34,714 nucleotides of DNA, taken from Xenorhabdus sp. IM139775. GTDB taxonomy: Bacteria; Pseudomonadota; Gammaproteobacteria; Enterobacterales; Enterobacteriaceae. The stretch lies in NCBI RefSeq assembly GCF_028598745.1, contig NZ_JAQRFK010000032.1, forward strand, positions 1-34,714, written 5' to 3'. The position numbers were made by a program, and so were the translations under genes. Shown one piece after another: positions 19,437 to 29,301 of the stretch. Position 1 is the first letter of the stretch. Each line of letters begins with the position of its first letter. The notes under the pieces were generated by a model. The model did no database searches. It was not told the origin of the DNA and worked only from the letters and a program-made list of their open reading frames with translations.

Positions 19437-20349
19437 TAAGGTTGCTGTTCTGTTGGGCGGAACGTCCGCTGAACGCGAAGTTTCATTGCAATCAGGGCAG
19501 GCAGTTGTGGCAGGGCTGAAGGAAGCGGGAATTAATGCTTGCCCAGTTGATACAAAAGACTTTGATGTGACTAAACTCAAAGAAGAAGGATTCAATAAAG
19601 TCTTTATCGCACTGCATGGTCGCGGTGGTGAGGATGGCACGTTGCAGGGGGTGCTGGAATTTTTGCAAATTCCTTATACCGGCAGCGGAGTGATGGCATC
19701 TGCCTTGTCAATGGATAAATTGCGCACAAAACAGCTATGGCAGGGGGCAAAACTGCCTGTTTCACCTTATGTCGTCATTAATGCTCAAAAATTTGAACAA
19801 CTTAATGATTTTCAACTCAAAGAATATGTTCAAGAATTAGGCCTGCCATTAATGGTCAAACCGAATCTGGAAGGCTCCAGTGTTGGGATGAGCAAGGTGA
19901 ATGAGTATGCCGAATTGCGTGGCGCATTGGCGCTGGCATTTAAACACGATACGGATGTGTTGGTTGAAAAATGGCTGTTTGGCCCCGAATATACTGTCGG
20001 TTTTTTGGGGGATGAAGCCCTGCCTTCTATCCGTATTCAGGTTCCGGACGTGTTTTATGATTACGATGCAAAATACATTTCCAACCAAACGCAATATTTT
20101 TGTCCAAGTGGCTTGAGTGCGGAAAAAGAGCAGGCGCTGTTAGATATCGCATCAAAGGCATATAAGGCGCTGGGATGTCGTGGTTGGGGGCGAGTCGATA
20201 TCATGGATGATGGTCAGGGTAACTTCTACTTGTTGGAGGCTAACACCTCCCCCGGCATGACGAGCCATAGTCTTGTCCCCATTGCTGCGCGTCAGGCTGG
20301 GCTAAGTTTTTCTCAACTCGCCGCGAGAATTTTGGAGTTGGCTGGTTAA
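19429..20349 (+). CDS. ddlB: D-alanine:D-alanine ligase B
   Basis: Encodes 306 residues, the E. coli DdlB length. This ATP-grasp enzyme joins two D-alanines for MurF. The N-domain holds [19 protein letters not shown] with the conserved Glu and Ser that orient the first D-Ala, then [14 protein letters not shown]. The ATP-grasp core has [14 protein letters not shown] and the active-site end is [27 protein letters not shown]. The ATG at 19429 is preferred over one at 19414 because it matches the family N-terminus and has GAGGGA upstream inside the murC end. Only 1 base separates it from ftsQ. Confidence 0.97.
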   Translation: MVDKVAVLLGGTSAEREVSLQSGQAVVAGLKEAGINACPVDTKDFDVTKLKEEGFNKVFIALHGRGGEDGTLQGVLEFLQIPYTGSGVMASALSMDKLRTKQLWQGAKLPVSPYVVINAQKFEQLNDFQLKEYVQELGLPLMVKPNLEGSSVGMSKVNEYAELRGALALAFKHDTDVLVEKWLFGPEYTVGFLGDEALPSIRIQVPDVFYDYDAKYISNQTQYFCPSGLSAEKEQALLDIASKAYKALGCRGWGRVDIMDDGQGNFYLLEANTSPGMTSHSLVPIAARQAGLSFSQLAARILELAG

Positions 20350-20350
20350 T

Positions 20351-21166
20351 ATGTCGCAGGCAGCCTGGAATAGCCGGGAGCGGGGGAATGAAGCCCAAGG
20401 ATATCGTCCCAGTAATGGTTACTATCTGGCAGGGATCCTTTTCTTCTTGATGGTGGTTGGCACCATCATATGGGGGGGCTGGATGACACTGGACTGGATG
20501 AAAGATCCTAACCGATTACCGCTCTCAAAGCTGGTGTTGACGGGTGAACTCCATTACACCACGGATGATGATGTAAGGCAGGCTATTTTGTCCCTGAGAT
20601 CTCCCGGAACATTTATGACTCAGGATGTCAACGTCATTCAAGAAAAGATTGAACAATTGCCTTGGATTCGGCAAGTCACTGTACGTAAACAATGGCCTGA
20701 TGAACTTAAAATACATCTGGTAGAATACGTGCCTTATGCGCGCTGGAATGATACCCAACTGCTGGATGCTGAAGGTCGGGTATTCAGCTTACCTGTGGAG
20801 CGTAGTGCACACGGGCAATATCCGCTGTTATACGGGCCAGAGGGTAAAGAAAAAGACGTATTGGATAAATATCACTACATAGCGCCTTTTCTTGAAAAGC
20901 ACCAGATGAAACTGAAAGCAGTGATCATGACAGCGCGCCATTCCTGGCAACTCATATTGGATAACGATATCCGTTTGGAGTTAGGAAATCGAGCTGAAAT
21001 AGGACAAGTGAGACGTTTTGTTGAACTTTATCCTGTGTTGTTGAAAAACACTGAAAAACGTGTGGCTTATGTTGACTTACGTTATGACAGCGGTGCGGCG
21101 GTAGGTTGGGCTTCTTTATTAACTGATACGCCAGTTTTAATGAACGGGCAAGAAAACAAACAGTGA
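20351..21166 (+). CDS. ftsQ: Cell division protein FtsQ
   Basis: Encodes 271 residues (E. coli 276). It is a bitopic membrane protein that bridges early cytoplasmic and late periplasmic divisome parts through the FtsQLB complex. A cytoplasmic tail (1-23) is followed by a membrane helix (about 24-45), then the POTRA domain (about 57-126, beginning [22 protein letters not shown]) and the beta domain that binds FtsB, with [20 protein letters not shown] and [14 protein letters not shown] near the end. The start is 1 base after the ddlB stop. Confidence 0.96.
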   Translation: MSQAAWNSRERGNEAQGYRPSNGYYLAGILFFLMVVGTIIWGGWMTLDWMKDPNRLPLSKLVLTGELHYTTDDDVRQAILSLRSPGTFMTQDVNVIQEKIEQLPWIRQVTVRKQWPDELKIHLVEYVPYARWNDTQLLDAEGRVFSLPVERSAHGQYPLLYGPEGKEKDVLDKYHYIAPFLEKHQMKLKAVIMTARHSWQLILDNDIRLELGNRAEIGQVRRFVELYPVLLKNTEKRVAYVDLRYDSGAAVGWASLLTDTPVLMNGQENKQ

Positions 21167-21198
21167 CGGGTAATAATACAGAGACAGGCAGAATAACG

Positions 21199-22455
21199 AT
21201 GATCAAATCAACGGACAGAAAATTGGTAGTTGGCCTTGAGATCGGTACAGCAAAGGTATCTGCCCTGGTTGGTGAAATTCTGCCCGATGGTATGGTTAAT
21301 ATTATCGGCGTAGGAAGTTGCCCATCCCGCGGCATGGATAAAGGCGGTGTCAACGATCTTGAATCGGTCGTCAAATGCGTACAGCGTGCGATTGATCAGG
21401 CTGAACTCATGGCAGATTGCCAGATTTCTTCAGTCTATCTGGCGCTTTCCGGCAAACATATTAGTTGCCAGAACGAAATAGGCATGGTGCCGGTTTCGGA
21501 AGAAGAAGTCACACAAGATGATGTGGACAGTGTTGTCCATACCGCTAAGTCAGTTCGTGTTCGTGACGAACACCGTATTTTGCATGTGATCCCACAGGAA
21601 TACGCGATTGACTATCAAGAGGGGATCAAGAATCCGGTTGGGCTCTCGGGTGTGCGTATGCAGGCGAAAGTCCACTTGATTACCTGCCATAACGACATGG
21701 CGAAAAATATTGTAAAAGCCGTTGAACGTTGTGGGTTGAAAGTTGATCAACTTATTTTTGCAGGACTGGCGGCAAGTTATGCTGTGTTAACCGAAGATGA
21801 ACGTGAATTGGGGGTCTGTGTCGTTGATATCGGCGGCGGGACGATGGATATTGCGGTCTATACCGGCGGCGCATTGCGTCATACCAAGGTTATTCCTTAT
21901 GCGGGCAATGTCGTCACCAGTGATATCGCCTACGCGTTTGGTACTCCTCCAAGTGATGCAGAAACCATCAAGGTTCGTCATGGCTGCGCATTGGGTTCGA
22001 TAGTAAGTAAGGATGAAAATGTAGAAGTTCCAAGTGTGGGAGGACGTCCTCCCCGTAGCTTGCAACGTCAAACACTGGCTGAAGTTATCGAACCCCGTTA
22101 TACCGAACTGCTGAATTTAGTGAATGATGAGATTTTGCGATTGCAGGAGCAATTGCGGCAGCAGGGCGTGAAGCACCACCTGGCAGCAGGGATTGTCCTG
22201 ACAGGGGGAGGAGCCCAGATTGATGGTTTGGCCGAATGTGCCCAACGGGTATTCCATACCCAAGTCCGCATTGGTCGTCCCCTGAACATCACTGGACTGA
22301 CAGATTATGTGCAGGAGCCTTGCTACTCAACAGCAGTTGGGCTTCTGCATTATGGTAAAGAATCCCACCTTGGCGGAGATTCTGATGCCGATAAAAGAAC
22401 GTCAGTGAGCGGCTGGTTTAAGAAAATCAGCAACTGGCTGAGAAAAGAATTTTGA
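21199..22455 (+). CDS. ftsA: Cell division protein FtsA (actin-like membrane tether of FtsZ)
   Basis: Encodes 418 residues (E. coli 420) and is almost identical over most of its length. This ATP-binding actin-fold protein tethers FtsZ filaments to the membrane and recruits later divisome proteins. MIKSTDRKLVVGLEIGTAKV is the phosphate-1 region, VVDIGGGTMDIAVYTGG the phosphate-2 region and VLTGGGAQIDGL the adenosine motif. The C-terminus WFKKISNWLRKEF is the amphipathic membrane-targeting helix. A GTG at 21163 that overlaps the ftsQ stop is in frame, but MIKSTD at 21199 matches the family start. Confidence 0.97.
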   Translation: MIKSTDRKLVVGLEIGTAKVSALVGEILPDGMVNIIGVGSCPSRGMDKGGVNDLESVVKCVQRAIDQAELMADCQISSVYLALSGKHISCQNEIGMVPVSEEEVTQDDVDSVVHTAKSVRVRDEHRILHVIPQEYAIDYQEGIKNPVGLSGVRMQAKVHLITCHNDMAKNIVKAVERCGLKVDQLIFAGLAASYAVLTEDERELGVCVVDIGGGTMDIAVYTGGALRHTKVIPYAGNVVTSDIAYAFGTPPSDAETIKVRHGCALGSIVSKDENVEVPSVGGRPPRSLQRQTLAEVIEPRYTELLNLVNDEILRLQEQLRQQGVKHHLAAGIVLTGGGAQIDGLAECAQRVFHTQVRIGRPLNITGLTDYVQEPCYSTAVGLLHYGKESHLGGDSDADKRTSVSGWFKKISNWLRKEF

Positions 22456-22524
22456 TTTTTTATACAGAAGCCGCGACAACCATGTCGTTGGCCTCGATAT
22501 AAAGGCATAAAACGGAGAGAAATT

Positions 22525-23688
22525 ATGTTTGAACCACTGGAATTAACCAATGACGCGGTGATTAAAGTCATCGGCGTCGGCGGCGGCGGCGGTAATGCTG
22601 TGGAGCACATGGTGCGTGAGCGTATTGAAGGTGTTGACTTCTTTGCGGTTAACACGGATGCTCAGGCACTGCGTAAGTCGGCTGTTGGTCAGACTATCCA
22701 GATTGGCAACGGCATTACGAAAGGATTAGGCGCTGGTGCAAACCCTGAGGTTGGCCGTACTGCCGCAGAAGAAGACCGCGAATCACTGCGTACCGCACTG
22801 GAAGGTGCAGACATGGTATTTATTGCCGCAGGGATGGGGGGCGGTACGGGAACGGGGGCAGCACCTGTTGTCGCTGAAATTGCCAAAGAACTTGGTGTCT
22901 TGACCGTTGCTGTCGTGACTAAGCCATTTAATTTCGAAGGCAAAAAACGTATGGCCTTCGCGGAACAAGGGATCACTGAATTGTCCAAACATGTGGACTC
23001 ATTGATCACCATCCCGAATGACAAATTATTGAAAGTCCTGGGACGCGGTATTTCCCTGTTGGATGCCTTCGGCGCAGCCAATGATGTTCTGAAAGGTGCC
23101 GTGCAGGGTATTGCTGAACTGATTACTCGCCCGGGTCTGATGAACGTTGACTTCGCTGACGTTCGTACCGTGATGTCAGAAATGGGTTACGCCATGATGG
23201 GGTCAGGTATCGCCCAAGGCGAAGATCGTGCGGAAGAAGCAGCAGAAATGGCGATTTCCAGCCCATTGCTGGAAGATATTGATCTTTCTGGTGCGCGCGG
23301 CGTTCTGGTTAACATTACCGCGGGCTTTGACCTGCGTTTGGATGAATTTGAAACGGTTGGTAACACAATCCGCGCATTTGCTTCTGATAATGCGACGGTG
23401 GTTATCGGTACGTCATTGGATCCAGAAATGAATGATGAGCTGCGTGTGACCGTTGTGGCAACCGGTATTGGCATGGACAAACGTCCGGAAATTACGCTGG
23501 TGACCAATAACAAGGCACCTCAGGCAAACACGATTGATCGCCGTTACCAGCAGATGCCGGGCGGAATCTCTTCATTGTCTGATGAGGGCAAAACAGCAGC
23601 AAAAGTTGTCAATGATCAAAATGCACATACAAGCAAAGAGCCAGATTATCTGGACATTCCTGCTTTTTTGCGTAAGCAGGCTGATTGA
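22525..23688 (+). CDS. ftsZ: Cell division GTPase FtsZ
   Basis: Encodes 387 residues (E. coli 383). This tubulin-like GTPase forms the Z ring. The nucleotide loop [14 protein letters not shown] is near the start, the tubulin signature GGGTGTG is at 105-111, and the T7-loop region with [11 protein letters not shown] follows. The variable linker is short and the C-terminal peptide [14 protein letters not shown] (374-387) is the docking site for FtsA, ZipA, ZapD and MinC. CGGAGAG lies just before the ATG, 69 bases after ftsA. ZapD, one of its partners, is encoded further on in this window. Confidence 0.98.
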   Translation: MFEPLELTNDAVIKVIGVGGGGGNAVEHMVRERIEGVDFFAVNTDAQALRKSAVGQTIQIGNGITKGLGAGANPEVGRTAAEEDRESLRTALEGADMVFIAAGMGGGTGTGAAPVVAEIAKELGVLTVAVVTKPFNFEGKKRMAFAEQGITELSKHVDSLITIPNDKLLKVLGRGISLLDAFGAANDVLKGAVQGIAELITRPGLMNVDFADVRTVMSEMGYAMMGSGIAQGEDRAEEAAEMAISSPLLEDIDLSGARGVLVNITAGFDLRLDEFETVGNTIRAFASDNATVVIGTSLDPEMNDELRVTVVATGIGMDKRPEITLVTNNKAPQANTIDRRYQQMPGGISSLSDEGKTAAKVVNDQNAHTSKEPDYLDIPAFLRKQAD

Positions 23689-23699
23689 TTGCTAAAAAA

Positions 23700-23727
23700 T
23701 TGGCTTCTCCGCTTTTTGTGCTAAACT
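23700..23727 (+). promoter_or_regulatory. Possible lpxC promoter
   Basis: TTGGCT (23700-23705) and TAAACT (23722-23727) with 16-bp spacing sit just after the ftsZ stop. The TGTGCTAAACTG block seems shared with the E. coli ftsZ-lpxC gap, judged from memory. Separate expression of lpxC is known in E. coli. Confidence 0.45.
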
Positions 23728-23729
23728 GT

Positions 23730-23761
23730 CCTGCCAGTCATACCTTATAGTGATTGGCGGG
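23730..23761 (+). other. Hairpin in the lpxC leader
   Basis: CCTGCCAGTCA (23730-23740) can pair with TGATTGGCGGG (23751-23761) over 11 bp, with two G-U pairs and a 10-nt loop. The G-U pairs favour an RNA structure. No T-run follows, so it may be a leader structure or a weak ftsZ transcript end. Confidence 0.5.
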
Positions 23762-23787
23762 ATAAGTAACATTGCGAGATATAAACG

Positions 23788-24705
23788 ATGATCAAACAAA
23801 GGACACTAAAACGTATTGTTCAAGCGACCGGCGTCGGTTTGCACACCGGTAAGAAAGTCACGCTGACAATGCGTCCAGCGCCGGCCAATACCGGGGTCAT
23901 CTATCGTCGTACTGACTTGAATCCTCCGGTTGATTTTCCGGCGAATGCCAAATCTGTGCGTGATACTATGCTCTGTACTTGTCTGGTGAATGAGCATAAT
24001 GTGCGTATTTCAACCGTTGAGCATTTGAATGCAGCGCTGGCAGGATTAGGGATCGACAATATTGTTATTGAAGTTGATGCCCCAGAAATCCCGATTATGG
24101 ACGGCAGCGCCAGCCCGTTTGTTTTCCTGTTATTGGATGCGGGTATTGAAGAGCTGAATGTCGCGAAGAAATTCGTGCGCATGAAAGAAAGCGTTCGTGT
24201 GGAAGACGGTGATAAATGGGCTGAATTGGCACCCTATCATGGTTTCAGTCTGGATTTTACCATTGATTTTAATCACCCAGCGATTGATGCCAGCTCACAA
24301 CGTTATAGTCTGGATTTTTCAGCCGATTCGTTTGTTCGCCAGATTAGTCGTGCGCGTACTTTTGGATTTATGCGCGATATTGAGTACTTACAATCCAAAG
24401 GCTTGTGCCTTGGAGGCAGCTTTGATTGCGCGATTGTCGTTGATGACTACCGTGTGCTCAATGAAGATGGCTTGCGTTTTGAAGATGAATTCGTTCGCCA
24501 TAAGATGCTGGATGCCATCGGCGATCTGTTCATGTGTGGCTATAATATTATTGGCGCTTTTACTGCGTTCAAATCAGGCCATGCACTGAACAACCAACTG
24601 TTGCAAACCGTCTTAGCGCATGAAAGCGCTTGGGAATTTGTCACATTTGAAGATGAAGCTGAAATGCCACTGGCTTTCCGTGCTCCATCACTGGTGTTGG
24701 CATGA
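23788..24705 (+). CDS. lpxC: UDP-3-O-acyl-N-acetylglucosamine deacetylase LpxC
   Basis: Encodes 305 residues, the E. coli length. This zinc amidase catalyses the committed step of lipid A synthesis. The zinc ligands are visible: His79 in VEHLNAAL, and His238 and Asp242 in [21 protein letters not shown] carries a catalytic-site Glu region. The C-terminal tail [11 protein letters not shown] is nonpolar, like the FtsH degradation signal of E. coli LpxC, so control by proteolysis is likely. It is the last gene of the forward cluster before the convergent DUF721 gene. Confidence 0.98.
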   Translation: MIKQRTLKRIVQATGVGLHTGKKVTLTMRPAPANTGVIYRRTDLNPPVDFPANAKSVRDTMLCTCLVNEHNVRISTVEHLNAALAGLGIDNIVIEVDAPEIPIMDGSASPFVFLLLDAGIEELNVAKKFVRMKESVRVEDGDKWAELAPYHGFSLDFTIDFNHPAIDASSQRYSLDFSADSFVRQISRARTFGFMRDIEYLQSKGLCLGGSFDCAIVVDDYRVLNEDGLRFEDEFVRHKMLDAIGDLFMCGYNIIGAFTAFKSGHALNNQLLQTVLAHESAWEFVTFEDEAEMPLAFRAPSLVLA

Positions 24706-24715
24706 TGCACCAGTG
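24689..24715 (+). terminator. Hairpin at the lpxC stop, possible terminator
   Basis: CACTGGTG (24689-24696) and CACCAGTG (24708-24715) form a perfect 8-bp stem with an 11-nt loop that spans the lpxC stop codon. No clear T-run follows on either strand, so termination is uncertain. Confidence 0.4.
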
Positions 24716-24763
24716 GGTTATGTTATCTATTACGCTCTTTTCGCTGCTATTTTTCACCCAGCG

Positions 24764-25300
24764 TTAGTGCTTTTTTTTGGCTGTACTGGTACCCTCTCCG
24801 GCCAGTGCAGCCAACCTCTCCAGTGTCCTTTTCAATTTTTCAGGGCTGTTTTCGGCCAGCATCATTAATGTTTTTGCACTTTCGTGAGTGAGCTGGCGCT
24901 TTGGTAATTCCTGATTATCATTACTGAATACTTTTGTGGTCGATTTTGAGAAACCTTGTTCATTATTATCACACTTAACCATTAATGATGGGTTAATCCT
25001 GATGTCGATTGAGGATAAAGATGGTAGAATTTCGCTTCTCAATGTAGACAGCAAAACAGGAATTTCATACCGGAGCCGAGTCATCCAACTGGCATTTCCT
25101 GCTTCCAGTACCAGAATTTGTTTGCGATAATTGGCAACTCTGCACCACGGGTGCAATTGTGCAGGAAGCAAACTGAGAACGGCACGGTTGAGTTTCAATA
25201 ATGCGATGGCATGTTGTTGAATGGTTTGAAGAGGGCTTTTTCCGACAGTTGCCGCATCTTCAAATAGCTTATCCAGTGATTGTGGGTGGCTATCTCGCAT
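24764..25300 (-). CDS. DUF721 / DciA-like protein
   Basis: Encodes 178 residues. Residues about 8-105 have the DUF721 pattern: LDKLFED, a helix rich in Leu (HAIALLKLNRAVLSLLP), a Trp-containing turn (HPWCRVANYRKQILVLEAGNASW in two parts) and the strand-helix MTRLRYEIPVLLSTL. DUF721 is the domain of DciA, a bacterial operator of the replicative helicase DnaB. The C-terminal about 70 residues are charged, Lys-rich and of no recognised fold, ending TAKKKH. It is convergent with lpxC and divergent from secM. Its position between lpxC and secA fits the DciA locus of other gammaproteobacteria. E. coli uses DnaC and lacks this gene, so its role here is open. The ribosome-binding site is weak. Confidence 0.8.
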   Translation of the reverse strand: MRDSHPQSLDKLFEDAATVGKSPLQTIQQHAIALLKLNRAVLSLLPAQLHPWCRVANYRKQILVLEAGNASWMTRLRYEIPVLLSTLRSEILPSLSSIDIRINPSLMVKCDNNEQGFSKSTTKVFSNDNQELPKRQLTHESAKTLMMLAENSPEKLKRTLERLAALAGEGTSTAKKKH

Positions 25301-25337
25301 AATAGAGGCAGTTCCAGTATTTATTAATGAAGGATTA

Positions 25338-25892
25338 ATGAGTATTTTAAATCTTTGGCGACAATTTGGTAGGCGTTATTTTTGGTCTCACCTTTTGCTG
25401 GGCATGGTTGCTACAGGGATCGGTGTTCCTACTGTTTTCGCTGGAGTGGCAGAAAGCCTACATCATACAAATACTTCTTCTGCCCAAGGTAGCCGTCATC
25501 AGGCATTTTCCTCTTTTGAACACTTATTTAAATTACACTTGCTGCAATTTAAAAGTGTCCAGCGCCAATCTTCTCATTATTTAAATCACTGGCAGCAACA
25601 TGCCGTCCGTAATGTGATCCGTCAACTTTCTTTTGCTTTTTCGGTTACTGAGCCAGTCAGGAACGAAAGCGCAAACGAAAGTCATCGGATTTCTTCCCCA
25701 TCCATGCAACAACTTATGCTGGATACGTTGCATGCCATGCTGACACAAGCCCCAGCGTCGTTTGAAAAAATTATCTCAGATGTTGCGATGGTGGATCTTG
25801 TGCTTCCTGATACCCATACTCCAGCTATTTGGGTCGCAAAAGTTCAGGGAATTAGGGCCGGGCCAACACTTAATCATCTATTTTTGCTTTAA
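25338..25892 (+). CDS. secM: Secretion monitor SecM
   Basis: Encodes 184 residues. SecM is a translated sensor: it is exported, and its nascent chain stalls the ribosome when Sec function is low, which opens the secA ribosome-binding site. The signal peptide shows a basic n-region (RQFGRR) and a hydrophobic stretch ending near VFAG (about residue 36). The arrest motif ends in intact GIRAGP (171-176) with Trp165, but the position of the E. coli Phe150 is His160 and Ile156 is Val166. Eight residues follow the arrest Pro (E. coli has four). AAGGA lies 5 bases before the ATG. The body is poorly conserved, as is usual for SecM. Confidence 0.93.
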   Translation: MSILNLWRQFGRRYFWSHLLLGMVATGIGVPTVFAGVAESLHHTNTSSAQGSRHQAFSSFEHLFKLHLLQFKSVQRQSSHYLNHWQQHAVRNVIRQLSFAFSVTEPVRNESANESHRISSPSMQQLMLDTLHAMLTQAPASFEKIISDVAMVDLVLPDTHTPAIWVAKVQGIRAGPTLNHLFLL

Positions 25893-25899
25893 TGCTGCT

Positions 25900-25976
25900 G
25901 TCTTATTCATCCTAAGTTTAATAAGGCAACTTTTAAAAATGATTGATTGGCTACAACAATAGCCCTATCTGAGATG
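25900..25976 (+). promoter_or_regulatory. secM-secA intergenic regulatory RNA region
   Basis: Two stems can be drawn between secM and secA: GTCTTATT (25900-25907) with AATAAGGC (25920-25927), 8 bp with one G-U, and GGCTA (25949-25953) with TAGCC (25960-25964). The secA Shine-Dalgarno GAGATG is at 25971-25976. In E. coli a stem here hides the secA start and is opened by the stalled ribosome. The exact pairing that masks GAG is not clear by eye. Confidence 0.45.
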
Positions 25977-25984
25977 TACTAATT

Positions 25985-28693
25985 ATGCTGATTAAATTAC
26001 TGACAAAAATTTTTGGTAGTCGTAATGACCGTACCTTGCGCCGTTTGCGCAAAATGGTTGATGTGATCAACCATATGGAGCCGGGCTTTGAAAAACTCTC
26101 TGATGAAGAACTGAAAGCGAAAACGGCGCAATTTCGTGCCCGTTTAAAAGAGGGAGAGTCACTGGAGCAAATTCTGCCGGAAGCGTTTGCAACGGTGCGT
26201 GAGGCCAGTAAACGTGTATTCGGTATGCGTCACTTTGATGTTCAGTTACTGGGCGGGATGGTATTGAATGAACGCTGTATTGCAGAGATGCGTACAGGTG
26301 AAGGTAAGACACTGACCGCAACATTGCCTGCTTATCTGAACGCGCTAACTGGGAAAGGTGTCCACGTTGTTACCGTGAATGATTACCTGGCACAGCGCGA
26401 TGCTGAAAATAACCGCGCACTGTTTGAATTCCTTGGCTTGAGCGTCGGCATTAACTTACCGGGTATGCCAGCGCCGGCAAAACGTGAAGCGTATGCGACG
26501 GATATCACTTACGGCACCAATAATGAATTTGGTTTTGACTATCTGCGTGACAACATGGCATTTAGTCCGGAAGATCGCGTTCAGCGCAAACTGCACTACG
26601 CGCTGGTGGATGAGGTTGACTCCATTCTGATCGACGAAGCGCGTACCCCATTGATTATTTCAGGGCCAGCGGAAGACAGTTCTGAGCTTTATATCAAAGT
26701 AGATAAACTGATCCCGAACTTGGTACGTCAGGAAAAAGAGGATTCAGAGACATTTCAGGGAGAAGGCCATTTCTCAGTTGATGAAAAATCACGTCAAGTC
26801 AATCTGACAGAGCGTGGTCTGATATTGATTGAAGAGTTATTGGTGGATGCCAAATTGATGGAGGAAGGCGAGTCCTTGTATTCACCGACCAATATCATGC
26901 TGATGCACCATGTAACCGCCGCGCTGCGTGCCCACGCCCTGTTTACCCGTGATGTTGATTATATTGTTAAAGATGGTGAAGTCATCATCGTTGATGAACA
27001 TACCGGGCGTACCATGCAAGGGCGCCGTTGGTCTGATGGTCTGCATCAGGCGGTGGAAGCTAAAGAAGGTGTCGATATTCAGAATGAAAACCAGACGCTG
27101 GCTTCAATCACCTTCCAGAACTATTTCCGTTTATATGAAAAATTGGCAGGGATGACAGGTACTGCCGACACGGAAGCCTTCGAATTCAGATCCATTTATA
27201 AACTAGATACCATCGTCATTCCAACCAATCGCCCGATGATCCGTCAGGACTTATCGGATCTGGTCTACATGACAGAAGCGGAAAAAATTGAGGCGATCAT
27301 TGAAGATATCAAAGAGCGGACAAACGGTGGTCAGCCTGTTTTGGTGGGGACAATCTCGATTGAAAAATCAGAACTTGTGTCTAAGGCATTAACGGAAGCT
27401 GGCATTAACCATAACGTCCTGAACGCAAAATTCCATGCCATGGAAGCTGACATCATCGCGCAGGCGGGTCAGGCTGGTACCGTGACTATTGCAACCAACA
27501 TGGCGGGACGTGGTACTGACATCGTGTTGGGAGGAAGCTGGCAGTCGGAAGTCGCTAAACAGGAAGAGCCAACGGAAGCGCAAATCGAGAAAATCAAGGC
27601 AGAGTGGCAAGAGCGTCATGATGCAGTATTGGCTGCGGGCGGTTTACATATTGTCGGTACAGAGCGTCATGAATCACGCCGTATTGATAACCAGTTACGT
27701 GGTCGTGCGGGGCGTCAGGGGGATGCCGGTTCTTCACGCTTCTATCTCTCAATGGAAGACTCCTTGATGCGCATTTTTGCATCCGATCGTGTGACGGGCA
27801 TGATGCGTAAACTGGGTATGCAGCCGGGAGAAGCGATTGAACATCCGTGGGTGACTAAAGCGATTGCTAATGCTCAACGTAAAGTTGAGAGCCGTAACTT
27901 TGATATCCGTAAACAATTGCTGGAATATGATGATGTTGCGAACGATCAGCGTCGCGCAATTTATGCTCAACGTAACGACTTGCTGGATGTGAGCGATGTC
28001 AGCGAAACCATCACCAGCATTCGCGAAGATGTCTTCAAGGTAACCATTGATGCTTATATTCCACCGCAGTCACTGGAAGAAATGTGGGACGTTGAAGGCT
28101 TGCAGGAACGTTTAGTCAACGAGTTTGATTTGGATCTGCCGATTAAAGAGTGGCTGGATAAAGAGCCTCAATTGCACGAAGAAACGTTGCGTGAACGTAT
28201 TCTTGAGCAATCGATCGAAATCTATCAGCAGAAAGAAGAGATCGTCGGTGCAGAAATGATGCGTAGTTTTGAAAAAGGTATCATGCTGCAAACCCTGGAC
28301 ACATTGTGGAAAGAGCATTTGGCTGCAATGGATTACCTGCGCCAAGGCATTCATCTGCGTGGTTATGCACAGAAAGATCCAAAACAGGAATACAAACGCG
28401 AATCTTTTGCCATGTTTGCCAACATGCTGGAATCACTGAAATATGAAGTGATCAGTACCTTGAGCAAAGTTCAGGTCAGAATGCCGGAAGAAGTTGAGGC
28501 GTTAGAACAACAGCGTCGTGAAGAAGCTGAACGTTTGGCAAGGCAGCAACATTTGAGCCATGAAGTTGAACAGGGTGCGTTGATGTCACAAGCAGAAGCT
28601 CAAATGTCAACGGGAGAGCGTAAAGTTGGACGCAATGATCCTTGCCCATGTGGTTCCGGCAAAAAATATAAGCATTGCCATGGCCGTTTATAA
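25985..28693 (+). CDS. secA: Protein translocase ATPase SecA
   Basis: Encodes 902 residues (E. coli 901). This DEAD-like motor drives preproteins through SecYEG. Visible parts, in order: Walker [12 protein letters not shown] (about 102-112), the [11 protein letters not shown] Walker B region, the preprotein cross-linking domain, NBD2 with [13 protein letters not shown] and [19 protein letters not shown], the helical scaffold/wing domains, and the C-terminal zinc-binding motif with Cys887, Cys889, Cys898 and His899, which binds SecB. It is translationally controlled by the upstream secM. Confidence 0.99.
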   Translation: MLIKLLTKIFGSRNDRTLRRLRKMVDVINHMEPGFEKLSDEELKAKTAQFRARLKEGESLEQILPEAFATVREASKRVFGMRHFDVQLLGGMVLNERCIAEMRTGEGKTLTATLPAYLNALTGKGVHVVTVNDYLAQRDAENNRALFEFLGLSVGINLPGMPAPAKREAYATDITYGTNNEFGFDYLRDNMAFSPEDRVQRKLHYALVDEVDSILIDEARTPLIISGPAEDSSELYIKVDKLIPNLVRQEKEDSETFQGEGHFSVDEKSRQVNLTERGLILIEELLVDAKLMEEGESLYSPTNIMLMHHVTAALRAHALFTRDVDYIVKDGEVIIVDEHTGRTMQGRRWSDGLHQAVEAKEGVDIQNENQTLASITFQNYFRLYEKLAGMTGTADTEAFEFRSIYKLDTIVIPTNRPMIRQDLSDLVYMTEAEKIEAIIEDIKERTNGGQPVLVGTISIEKSELVSKALTEAGINHNVLNAKFHAMEADIIAQAGQAGTVTIATNMAGRGTDIVLGGSWQSEVAKQEEPTEAQIEKIKAEWQERHDAVLAAGGLHIVGTERHESRRIDNQLRGRAGRQGDAGSSRFYLSMEDSLMRIFASDRVTGMMRKLGMQPGEAIEHPWVTKAIANAQRKVESRNFDIRKQLLEYDDVANDQRRAIYAQRNDLLDVSDVSETITSIREDVFKVTIDAYIPPQSLEEMWDVEGLQERLVNEFDLDLPIKEWLDKEPQLHEETLRERILEQSIEIYQQKEEIVGAEMMRSFEKGIMLQTLDTLWKEHLAAMDYLRQGIHLRGYAQKDPKQEYKRESFAMFANMLESLKYEVISTLSKVQVRMPEEVEALEQQRREEAERLARQQHLSHEVEQGALMSQAEAQMSTGERKVGRNDPCPCGSGKKYKHCHGRL

Positions 28694-28704
28694 GTAAAGT
28701 GAAT

Positions 28705-28749
28705 CCGTCAATAATGAGTAAATAACCAGTAGTGTCAATGCATTGACGG
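28705..28749 (+). other. Nested inverted repeats between secA and mutT
   Basis: CCGTCAAT (28705-28712) pairs with ATTGACGG (28742-28749). A perfect 14-bp palindrome GTCAATGCATTGAC (28734-28747) overlaps the second arm, so the two pairings are mutually exclusive. No T-run follows. It could be an operator or a two-state RNA structure. Confidence 0.5.
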
Positions 28750-28866
28750 CTCCAGTCATCATTGGCACTGCTTGATTGAATACAAATTTGCGGCTTAAAC
28801 GAATGCTAATGTAATCTGCAAGAGATAGTCACTCAGGTTGAATAATAAACTGCAAGAAAAACGATT

Positions 28867-29271
28867 ATGGAAAAAAAACATCTGCATATTGCAGCAGGTA
28901 TCATTAGAAATAGCGGTGATGAAATTTTTATCACTCAGCGTAGCATTGATTCACATATGGGCGGCTTTTGGGAATTTCCCGGCGGAAAACTTGAACAGGG
29001 GGAAACACCTGAACAAGCATTGATTCGAGAATTAAAGGAAGAGGTTGGGATCACGGTAACGCACTGTGAGTTAATTGATACCATTAAACATGATTTTCCT
29101 GACAGAAGCATCATACTTGATTTTTTTCTGGTTGATGAATGGAAAGACGAGCCATTTGGTAAAGAAGGGCAGCCTTCCCGTTGGGTTTTACAATCAGAGT
29201 TAGTGGCTGATGAATTTCCACCGGCAAACCGTAGCATTGTCAGTTTTCTAACCCAAAATAGTTCCTGTTAA
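28867..29271 (+). CDS. mutT: 8-oxo-dGTP diphosphatase MutT (Nudix hydrolase)
   Basis: Encodes 134 residues (E. coli 129). It hydrolyses oxidised dGTP to the monophosphate and so prevents A-to-C transversions. The Nudix box is complete: Gly40, Glu46, Arg54-Glu55, Glu58-Glu59, Gly61 in GGKLEQGETPEQALIRELKE. FPDRSIILDFFLV and GKEGQPSRW match the MutT subgroup. It follows secA after a 173-base gap with inverted repeats, whereas the usual secA-mutT order is kept. Confidence 0.95.
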   Translation: MEKKHLHIAAGIIRNSGDEIFITQRSIDSHMGGFWEFPGGKLEQGETPEQALIRELKEEVGITVTHCELIDTIKHDFPDRSIILDFFLVDEWKDEPFGKEGQPSRWVLQSELVADEFPPANRSIVSFLTQNSSC

Positions 29272-29301
29272 AGCGTCTTGAATGGATGTGCGTAATATCC
29301 C

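Noticed and set aside
21163-21198. GTG start of ftsA overlapping the ftsQ stop
   Set aside because: It would add 12 residues not found in FtsA; MIKSTDRK at 21199 matches the family start.
24620-24868. 82-codon plus-strand frame across the end of lpxC and the end of the DUF721 gene
   Set aside because: It overlaps two real genes in other frames and has no ribosome-binding site or recognisable domain.
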